This document shows, piece by piece, positions 19,770-30,700 of a stretch of 64,000 nucleotides of DNA. The DNA comes from Apiospora phragmitis. Taxonomy: Eukaryota > Ascomycota > Sordariomycetes > Amphisphaeriales > Apiosporaceae. The position numbers were made by a program, and so were the translations under genes. The notes beneath the pieces were generated by a model that searched no databases, had not been told where the DNA came from, and was given only the letters and a program-made list of their open reading frames with translations. The stretch is from the NCBI GenBank assembly GCA_038363925.1, contig JAQQWL010000004.1:2108001-2172000 (forward strand), in the 5' to 3' direction. Position 1 is the stretch's first letter. Every line of letters starts with the position of its first letter.

Positions 19770-22700
19770 GGTGATGGTTTGAGTTTTGGGTAATGAACGA
19801 ACTCGACACGCAGGTAAATCAAAAGATGAAGTTGTTGGTGAAAGATATAGACTTTAAGCTCGCATTCACGGCGATGAAGGCGGGATGAGTATGAGGATAT
19901 GTAGAATGGACTGGAGAATGACGATACAGACAAATCTATCTGAAGGTCCGGGGAGACTCCATTATATAACTATCGAGCAGTACCTTGGGAGTTGGAAAGA
20001 GTGGGAAAGGGTGGATAGCCTTGGAAAGGGTGGATACGCCGTTCATGGATGGCAAACAGTTGTAGCTGGGTACTCCTTTTCATCGGAGACGCGCAGTGAG
20101 ATCAGAGAACCCAAGATAGTAAACATGCAAACCTCCGTTGCCAGCGTGGAACACAGTGGGGCCCGTCTGGTGTAAGAGTGCATGTACATGGACCAAAAAA
20201 AGGACGCCCGGTACGGAGTACATCCACCCTGCTATGAATCATACCAGGGCCGTTAGACTTCCTTCGTAGGTGGCCGGATTCGACGTGGGAACGTAGCCTG
20301 TACTTCGGCCGTACGGTATGGTTCAGGACCCGGCTGGGCCAAATCCCGCAGCATCCAGCAATGCAGCAGTACTCGTCCAGGCGAGAAGCAGACGGCAGCA
20401 TAGTAGTAGGCAGGTCGACTGCTTGTCCATCGAGGTATCTGGGATCATCAAATTGCCGCTGGTAATCAGTGATTGTGATAGTGGTATGCAAGGCTCCCCC
20501 TAGCTCGTCGCTAATCTATGGGTCAATCAGTACTAGTTCCGAGATGTATTCGTCGGGTATGGTTTGAGTGGCTTGCTAAAGAATGACTCGGCCACATGTG
20601 AGATGACACCATAGCCCGACTGGGTAGGAGACATAGAGTGTGAGTGGTCCAGCCAGCAGACTTGGCGCCAGTTTTCCATGAGCCCCTGGGCCTTGCAGCC
20701 AGCAGCAGTCCTAGAGTCAAGGCAGTGATTTTCTCATACATATCAAAGTGAACGTGTTAGAACAATTTCATGGAGCGAATGGATTCGTAACTGCTTGCGA
20801 ACTGACGCCCCTCCTATGACGCCGTGACGACTGAATCGACGATGCTATGAGCTTCCGAAATCCGGGTCGTTAACCGCTCGCTATCATGGCAGATAAGAGA
20901 CCGCTCTAAGCAAAGTGGCAGTCAAAATCAAAAGAAAATTTTCCGTCCCTGGTGGCGCTAAGGGACCTTGACACTTGAGGCTGTACGAAACCATGTATGG
21001 CGTCTCTGGTCAGACCAATGGTATTCTCTGCCCAGGGCAGTCAAATACCATCTTACGGTAAGTACCTTGGCGTACTCCCGTTTGCATTGATAGTCGATCT
21101 CGGAGAGTATTGATTCCTGTATGTGGCTCGAAACCGGCGGCGGAGCTATGGAAGAGATGCATGCCTGGTCGGAGAAAACAATGGGCCGCTGCATGAGATA
21201 TGACGTCAAGCGTTCCTTAGCCGGAGCAGCCTGGTGGGGTTGGGAATAGATAGGTGATAGTGGGGTTGTGACGGCAGGCGGCACGCAAGAATTCCATACG
21301 ATGGGCCCTTCAGCACTCAAGTCCAGCCAAGTACACATTTCCCTGTAGGCAACGTACCCTTGTTGTTACATCTCACTAAAAGCGCTCTGTAACCACTAAA
21401 ACGCACTCCGCAAAGCCGGCTGCATTACGGCTCTGGGGAGGCTGGCAGCTGGCATTGGCATGCTGGAGAGGCCGAGCAAGAGAGAGACAAAGTCTGGAGC
21501 AAGCGAGGGGTTACCCAGAAATAACCCCTCACTGGTGCCTGCCCCTCCCGATTGAACACCCCCTGCAGCATGCCGTTACAGGCCACCCGCCGTCACATCC
21601 AACACCTACCTACCTCCATTTAGCATCTTTTTTGCTATTCCTGTATCATCCATGCCGCCGGCGGGCAGCGGTTTTGGAGAAGGATGTCGGCCAGTCGGCC
21701 GTTTGGTCCCGGTTCCTCCTTACTTACCTATTCTATTATCCGCGGCTGGAACGGTATAATCATAGTCAGGACGACCAAATTTGACAAGACCGACATAACC
21801 GATCCGATATGCCAAGCAGTGGAAGGACCCCAACACGTGCTGTGAGGACTGGAAGCCTTGTATCCATCTGTCATTATTACTTGTCACTGTCATTATATGA
21901 CTCGAGATTCTTGTCATGTTATCGAGGTTCTGGAGCTGGGCTCTCCGCTGCTAGACGGTACGAAATCCCGTTCATAAGATTAGAGCTTATAGTAAACAGG
22001 TTGGTACTATCCGCTCCGTCTCACCGCAAGACTGCCACAATTGTGGATCGTTGGCAAATCCTATATGAGTAAGTAAACCTTTTTAAGTCATTGAACGCAC
22101 CCTATCATCAATGCGGCGCGGCGAAAACATCCATGGCCTGGTGAGACTCGCCTGCCATTGGCCGGATGGGGGATGGAGGGGGATAAGAGAACGAAATTTC
22201 ACCACCATATGTTACTAGCGCAGCTGGTAGGACGAGGAAGACGCTGTGCCCCAAGGGTCCTGCCGTTGGCGACACCACTTTGTCGCTTGTCGTACCAAAT
22301 ATGATCTGCCATCCCGCTGTCGTACACAAGACAACGATGACAAACCTCTGATGTGAACATGACTTGTTTGTGTACCACAGCCTGCCAAAAAGGGGGGTGT
22401 AGCTGATCCCCTAGGCTTACTTATTACACGCTTGTCGTCCGAATAAAACTGAGCGGGGTTAGGGAACCCTTGATAATAAAACCCCTTGGACCCTGATAAG
22501 GGTCAGGTCTCACAACGTCGTGGCGGCGAGCTTCGAAGTTGATGCACCTCAGCTCGACGGGCTGTTACTAACATACTCCCTGGATGCCTGTTTCCGGCGA
22601 ATGGAAGATTTGACAGTCTGACGGTGACCTCGCTACTTGCGACAAGCCCTATGTGTAATTATTCGTCCAATGGTTCTATCCATCCGATGGGCAGCAGGGC

Positions 22701-25700
22701 CGACAGAGGCGTTGATGATATAATTCAATACCGCTTGTACATCCTCTCTGCCCAGAAGTAAAAGTACGGACAGGCATATATGTCGATGCAATCCAAATTA
22801 CAATGCTGAAGCGAAAGGTGAGGGAGTCCCGAAATGTAAACAAATGCGAGCGTATTTCCTTTGTTGTCTGTTATGTCGGGCACGCCAAGGTGGTTGTTCC
22901 CAATGGAGGGTATTGGCATATGAGGTTGCATGTGATAAGGGTCCTCCAGCTGCCCGGTGACGATCTTATCGCGGACAAAGTGCAAGGGTGGCAGCGAATC
23001 AACCCGTTGCTTACAACATGCGGCTTCGTGCGGCAGTGTGCGGTTCTGTGCGGGTTCCTGTACCTCCTGACTGACTGATACCAGGGGCGTTGCAAATCTC
23101 GGCGGCAGGGCGCACTTAACCGTAAATCTCGGGCGCACAGACAACAAGCGTTTGTTACGGTATGCCTGTCTCAGCTACATGCCACCACGGAGGCCGACCA
23201 TGATCGACAATTTCGAGATATGCCACCGTCGTGGTTTTTGATATTGCGAACACGAAATAGCCAGCTGTGACTACCCACCTGGACCTACTACATATCAATA
23301 TGGAGCTTGGAGATAGTAGATGCCAACAGCCGCAAGCCGCTCGCAGCTCGCTCCTCCATCCCCACTGGAGAGAAGACTGGGTAACTGGAGAAAAGGAACA
23401 GTACTGTAGTTGTGGGTTGTCTAACGTAAGTATGGGGAGTGGATAGTTTTGACAATGGATTATGTACATACTCCCGATCTCACACATCCATCTCGATGCG
23501 CGCTTCCATCCCCAGGTCCACTTCGCCGGAGAGAAGTCACCACGCTGCAGGCATGCAACAAAGGAGGGATAAAATGATGGGCCGTGATGGCATCACAGAG
23601 AGCGTTAGAGCGTTTGGAGCCACCAACTCCCAGTCCCATTGTCGAAACAAGCTTGGTTGTATCGGGCCTTCTTCCCACCGTAAGTGATCTACCTTGCTGC
23701 GGCTTTGCCAGCTGTCCATGAAGTACGTCTTCGATAATTTCGTCCAACATGCATTTGTAAGAAGTCAGTATGTATCACGATCCGAAAGTGGTACCGTCTT
23801 GTTTGTTCCGGTTTCTACTTTCCCATGTGGGCGCCTCAACGAGATGGGGAGCGATGACGTAACTGATGGGCTTTGGATCGTGGGGCGCAATCCATGACCG
23901 CCTTCTTCTCAATGCCCGCAACGTACCCGAGGGCGGAAAAAGTATTCTGCAAAACTTGAAAATATTATCTTCAACCCGTTTGTTTCAACTCCATTGCAAT
24001 CAAATCAGGGTCACACCTTCAAAGGCCAAGGCAACAGCTCCCAGCCACATGGCTGATGGTGGTGGGTGCCCACTGCTGATCACTAACGGCGGCGGGCGGC
24101 GGTCTTGGGCCCCTTCCCTTTCTTTCGAGAAGGAACGGAAGTAAGGAGAGAGATCTGCATGGACGGGACAAAGTCAGGAGGCAGCTCGCAGGTGTATGGC
24201 CGAGCCAAGTCAAGACAGCAGCCAAGCATTGGTTGGCTTAAAGAGGCAATGCGAGGCTATCAGCAACACGATCCAAAAGAGGCAACGATCGCGTTTTCGC
24301 TTTCACAAGCCGAGAGAAACTGACAAAGAAGGAAGAAGGAAAACTCTTCGTCTTCCCCTGTACCCGTACGTATCTGCAAACTACGCCGCACGCATCAGCA
24401 AGTGTGTGCATCAGGCGTACAGCTAGCTGTACAGCCTGTCGGAGTTCAGCAATCAACCTCATGCCAGCATGCCGTCGAGTAACGTCTGGCAGAGCAGGGA
24501 ATGCACTTACTCAACTAACTGTTCATGGCTTCAATTGCATGCTGACATGGCATGATAATATGTCAGATATATTGCATGAGCCTCTTAGGTTTCGGACCTT
24601 CTGTCCACCGTTCTTTGGCTTGTCTCTTATCACACACATGCTTCGAGCCACAGCTTGCGAAGGAGTATGGCAGCAGAGACAGTTGTCATTGGTTTGATAA
24701 CGGGGCATCCGTTGCAAGGAGTATGGTTGCGGCGCATACTACCACGTTCTGACCTCATCCGGCATCCTTGTTGTTTGTTTGGTATGGTAGGCATGGTTGG
24801 TTGCCGGCTGGCGGCTGGCACAATATGTACATACATTGCATATCAGTCAGTCGTTGCATATTAGCTGCAGCCAGTAGCCCAAATAACAAAGATTCTTCAT
24901 TTCCGGCGATGCGTGCGGCATATCCTGATTGCTTACGTCGGGGAAAACTTGCTAGGATCTCAATTCAACATGCAGGCATCCTAAACCGACCAAGGATGTT
25001 ACCCCAGACAAGAAGAGTCCCTTCCTGATACTCGCGGATCGTACCCGGAATAGGATTTTAAATATATTTGGACCAAGGACGTATGTAGGACGTAGAACCG
25101 AAATGCCTCAACCGGACACGAACTCTCGACGTCCCTTGAGGTTGAGTGATGAAACATTCTGTGGGCACCACTGTATTTGACATACTTCCAAAACTGCAGG
25201 GGGATAGCGTAAAGCAGGCAAGGTTAAACTTACCAACGGCATACCCCCGCGGATTCGATTGGGTTGCGGATTGTAGGGCTTTGACAGGAAAGTAAAAGCC
25301 GGATCACCATGAAATACGGCCGGCCTTGGCTAACGGCCCAGAAGAACGGCCGGCTGGTCGGCCCAGCCACAGGGATGCCAGCAACTGTCGTGGAACATCG
25401 TGCGATCTGTGCGTCACCTTACATTATCTTGGCTGCTTTGCCCGCGCCGCACTCTGCTGCTGTGCCACCATGATTGATGGACTTGGTAGATTGAGGCTAA
25501 CCAACACCAACGTATGTATGGTCTGGTTATATTCAAGTCGATGGTATGATTTCTTCGCCTCCCGCTCGACGCGAAGAGGAATACATCCTTATTCCTCCGA
25601 CCGTCCATGGACCAGGTGTTAGGTGTGATGGAAAAGTACGATGGAAAAAGTACGATGACATCGCTCAACAGCAAGTAAGCAATGGTTTGGTGTATTGCTG

Positions 25701-25992
25701 ATGCACAAGGTGAAGACAATCGCGACGACTTCTACAGGAAACCGGACATGTGCGTGAAAGGGGGAGTAACGCCCAAAGCCAAACTCCGGTATCAATTTAT
25801 GTACGATACAAGTTCCTCGAGATAGGCCATTCCTACAACCTTGCCGTCGTATTTGTCGTTGAGATCAATGGTGTTGAACCCTTCGTATTTTATAGTAGGT
25901 AAACCCACTTTCCAGTATCGCGATGACGAAGCCCCTATACGGATCCAAAACCAAAACGTTCACTCTACCACCCTGAAACAGAATGATGTCTC
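19770..25992. other. 6.2-kb gene-poor region
   Basis: Read on both strands, this stretch gives only short open frames (at most about 140 codons) without splice logic, domain motifs or neighbouring continuation. I found no tRNA, rRNA or clear transposon termini. It may hold unidentified non-coding sequence or decayed elements. Confidence 0.4.
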
Positions 25993-27774
25993 TTATGGGG
26001 ATTCATCCCATGGCAGGGCATAGGTACCAACCCAATCGGCGACCTCTGACCGCAACTGGACTATCTCTGAATCATCCTCACCAGTGCCCAGATAGTCGAA
26101 GAAGGAGCGCAGCTTGTACTTCTCACCCTTATCTTCAGCAACCTTTCGCGCAGCCTTGTCCACCCTCGACGCAATGGTGACGGCCCGGTCAACGATGTCA
26201 GCAACTCGCACGAAGTCGTCCCCGTTGAAACCACGAGTCGTCATGGCGGGTGTACCCATGCGAAGCCCACCAGGCATCAGGGCAGACTTGTCGCCTGGTA
26301 CCGTGTTCTTGTTGCTCGCTACGCCGACAAGTTCCAACACACGCTCTACTCGTGCGCCGTCGATTTCCTGGGGCTTAAGGTCAACCAGAACCAAATGGTT
26401 ATCGGTGCCGCCGCTGACAATCTTGTAGCCAAGGCCACCATTGCTCTTGGACTCTCCCAGTCGGTTCGCAAGAGCCTGTGCATTCGCCAGGACCTGTTCT
26501 TGGTAAGCACGGAACTCCGGTGCTGTTGCTTGCTTGAGCGCAACTGCCAAAGCAGTAATGGTGTGGTTGTGAGGTCCTCCCTGGTGGCCTGGGAAGACGG
26601 AAGAGTTGATGGGACCCTCCAAGTCGTACATAACCTCCTGCTTCTTCTTGTTGACCTTGCGCACACCCTTGCGGTAGAAGATCATAGCCCCACGGGGGTC
26701 CCCGCAAGCTCTTGTGGCTAGTCGTTGTAACAATGTCCGCGAATGTAAAGGGGCTCGGAACAACCTTGGCGGCCACCATTCCTGAGATGTGAGCCATATC
26801 AGCAAGGAGATAGGCGTCGACCTTCTCGCAGGTGTCTTTCATCTTCTTGTAGTCAATGAACCTGCTGTAGGCACTGGCGCCAGCAACGATAATCTTGGGG
26901 CGGTAAAGTTGAGCCATTTCATCCAGCTTCTCGTAATTTATGAGGCCTGTCTCTTCGTCCAACCTGTAAGGCAATGTTTCGAAGTACTTGGAGATCGCGG
27001 ATATTTTCTTCGTGGGTGTTTGGTAGCCATGAGACAGATGGCCACCATGAGGCAGGTCCAAGCCCATCAATCGGTCATGGGTGTTCATGAGGGCCGAGTA
27101 AACATAAAGGTTGGCCGGTGCACCGGACAGGGCTGTTTATACCTGTCAGTCTGCCGCTGGATACCGAGCCCAAGCGAGTCGGTCATTGTTCTTGTCTGGG
27201 CCACCTACATTGCACATTGACTCCCCATTCCTTCTCGTCCAACCCGAACGCTGCTAGCGCCCGTTGTTGGCATAACCTTTCTGCTTGGTCGATGAACTCG
27301 TTGCCGCCATAGTATCTAGCGCCGGGGTATCCCTCGGAATATTTATCTGCCTGTGGCATCAGCCAAACCATTCAATTGAAGAATCGCCTTTGCTGCTGTT
27401 GTCTTACTTTGCATGGGACTGCCCAGGGCATCGAGGACGGCTTGGGATGTAAAGTTCTCGGAGGGGATCAGGTTGACGAAGTGCTTCTGGCGCTTCTTCT
27501 CCTTCTCGATGATATCGTAGACCGCGGGGTCGGCCTTCTGCAGGTGGGCCGCGAGTAACTTGATAGCAGCGTCAGTATCTTGTCTTCCAACGATCGCATG
27601 ATCTCCAGAGTTATCGCCCGATGCAGTGGTGGTAGCGGAAAAGTGTCGTACACTTTGCTGCCCGTCCAGCGAGACCGACGACTGCGCGCGGCGAGCAGCG
27701 CTCGGGTTACGGGCTACTACTACCGCCGCAGTCCCTAGTCGCCGCAGTCCATCTAGGCAGTGTGCGGAGGGCAC
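25993..27774 (-). CDS. serine hydroxymethyltransferase, mitochondrial type, one frameshift
   Basis: A PLP enzyme that interconverts serine and glycine with tetrahydrofolate. Exons are 27408-27774 (5' end uncertain), 27209-27346 and 25993-27132. The joins restore [20 protein letters not shown] and [20 protein letters not shown]. The Schiff-base lysine is in [11 protein letters not shown]. An extra base in the G5 run at 26694-26698 breaks the frame right after it, and removing one base restores [13 protein letters not shown]. The mature region begins around [13 protein letters not shown], preceded by an Arg/Ala-rich leader typical of mitochondrial import. No in-frame ATG exists before the leader. 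Position 27774 is a GTG, and an ATG at about 27797 is in another frame, so a first exon or another lost base is missing. Confidence 0.88.
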
Positions 27775-27796
27775 ATCGAGTGCCTCGGAAAGATGG

Positions 27797-30700
27797 AAGA
27801 GAACATTGCTACCTGCGTATCACAAACCAACGCGGGGCTCTGGAGTCAGCTACAGTTCCTCGTTCGACCGAGATCAAGTTGGCATGACAGGAGGACGGGA
27901 GGAGCAAGCAATTGTTTTATCTTACAAGGGTCATGAATCAATCAACATGCCATGCTGCGGCTTATCAGGCGCTTCGCAAAAAGTAGGTCCACGGGCTAAT
28001 CGAATGGACAGCGACGTCGGCCGTATTGGATGCTCGTGAACGAGCTATTAATGGAGTCACCGATTACGCTTGCTCGGGCGAGGTGCTTATTAGTGCTGTT
28101 TTTGGTGGAGGAGGAGCTTCAGCATTGGCAGCCTTGCCAGCTTGCCGACAATCAACCATCGGGTTAGCGGGGGTATGGAGGAGCTCAGTAAAGCTCAGGG
28201 TCACGAACCACATGCACTAACCTACTGTACCTTAGGGCGTCAGGGTTTTTTTTCAAGTCCGTCACAGTGCAGTGTTGGCCGATTTAAACTGTTATGTGAC
28301 GGTTTTGGTTAGTGGAGTGCGTTTTCTCAATTGAACACTGTCCCTTGTATGCGTTTAAGAAGCTTTCCACTCAATTCGGCAAGATCCTTACAAGTCGAAC
28401 CTAATTCGCTTTGAACACCAGCCCAACGGACTTGTGGCGCATTCACCGCTTTAGTCACCGTATCTCACCAACCAGCCAACAACTGGAAGGCACAACGCAC
28501 CTATTAGAGCACAATGACAGCACTTTTTCGCATGCGTGCCCGTAATTGTAATATCTGTCCCTCGTGGTGTAGTTATAAAAGTGTGAACCTGTAATTCTGT
28601 AATCGTACTGCTGTAATATATAGAGACCTGTTGTACGAGCCTCGTATGTGACATCACATACAAAAAAGAGGCTCGAACAACAGGTACGATGTTTTTTTTT
28701 TTTTCGAACCCCAGATCAGAAGTCCAATTTGGCCTGAAATCCATCATGTGGCTGATTTGTGTAGCCAAGGTGGCTTGGTGCTAGAAATCGGATTTGACCT
28801 GAAGTCGGACTTGGATTGGAGTCGGTGTTACGAGTCAAAAACGGCTTTCCAGCCCATTCCGTCTTGTACGGCAACTCATTTTCCTATGACAATATGAGCA
28901 AGTTGGAGTATTCGCGCCAAGACGGATTGGGTGCTGCGATTCCGTCCCTTGACAGACTTCAAACCCCTCGCCCCCCCCCCCTCCCCGTTTCCCCACCGCT
29001 CTAAGGTAGAATCAGCCTCAGTCACCAACAGTCACGTGCTGATTAGATACGAGCTCACAAGTGAAAACGCGATCGTGGGAGCAGCCAATTTGCTGGTGTC
29101 TTCCTTCCTTCCTTACAACTAAAATTGGAAGTGATGAGGCCGTAAACTACCAAGCAGCTGTCCTTCCGCTTCGTGCGGGAGCTTAGCTGACATGTCCCGG
29201 CGGCAACTCACCACCCCTAGGGACAATTTGAAACCATCTGATCCAATCCATGTTGTTCCAATTTCTTGACTGCTTGCTTTGAGCTGCGGCACTCTTTTCA
29301 CCCCCTCACAGCCCCCCCCCCCCCGCAATCACGAGGCCATCTATGAACAAGTGTTTTGGTCTGCCTTGTGTCCGTTCATACAGTTAGTTCTAGGAATAGT
29401 ATCAGATACGTCGTGGTTACCAGCACTTTGGAGTGCTACTGCTTTGGCCACTACCATCGATTTAACTGCCTCCTAATGATGTTTGGGAGAAGCTAAGGTT
29501 GTTGGTTTTGTTGTCTTCCATGGCCTTGCTAAGTGAAGGTGTAACCTACAAGGTGCCTATCGACACTCAGTCCAACACCCCGATGACGGATTGTCATTGT
29601 GTTCAAGCCTTCCTACAACCCTCTGGTCAACCGCAGCAAAAGAAGTACATGAATGCTGTTCCTTATGCTTGATGATAAGTTCTGGGCCAGTTGACTGCTG
29701 TCTCGAGTTCCCTAATACCCATTGGCGTTATCGTAAATCCCGCCTCTTCCAGGCTCTGCTATCAGGATGCCACATCGGCTAGCATTGCGATAGGTTTCAT
29801 TGTGAACTCTACTGAAGCCAGCCGGACGCAGAATACTCCTGATGTTCGCAGCAGTCAATGTCAAGCTTCCTCTCCGTCTTGTCGTAACGGTAGCCCCGGC
29901 CCCGGCCTTGGCCTCCGTCGCTAGGATAGCATGATGTCGGAGCTCCTGGAGCTTGGCCAGGACCAATAAGGACTGTAGTGATTCCCCTCGGGCCAGGCTG
30001 GTGTAAGCCTCGAGCAATCTCGACGCACTTGCAGTCGTTCACATTAATAATTGAGTCCTTGCCAAATATACTCAGCGGAGAAACTTTCTCAATGGCCTCG
30101 ACGACGCAACTGGCAACATGGGAGCTTTTGAGTAGAAGGCTTGGGTCAACACGCAATTGACGTACGAATACAAGCTTCAGGTGATCCTCTTGGCAGCTGA
30201 GACTCGGCCAGCAGCAAGCCATGACGTGGTGCTGGTCGTATGTGCAGTCGTACTCATGAGGAACGTTCCTGAAGCAGGGGCTCATTCGGCAATGGGGACG
30301 GGCCCGAAGAGTGCCCATGGACTATGTACTTATCTTCGTCAACCTTCCAAATTCGTCGTAATAAACCTGCCATCCGCCTTGGACGACGTCATAGAAGGCA
30401 AATAGCAGCGTTCTGTGCTTCAGCGAGCATGACATTCAGGTGTGACTGACCTGACCGTTGGCGATACTGCCCAGGGGGCGAATGACCCAGCCTTGCCTAA
30501 GTACCTAAGCTTCCACAATACACATTACATTAGAATAAGACATCTCTCTCAAGAGATTGAATCTAAACTTTAGGCCAGAAACCTTTGCATTTCTCCTCCC
30601 CTGTCGAATCAGGGGCCCGCTGTTTGCTCTGATCTAACAGTGACAAAATTGGGGGCCCTCAACTCTATATACACTTGCCCCATATCCCCTAGCAGGAAGA

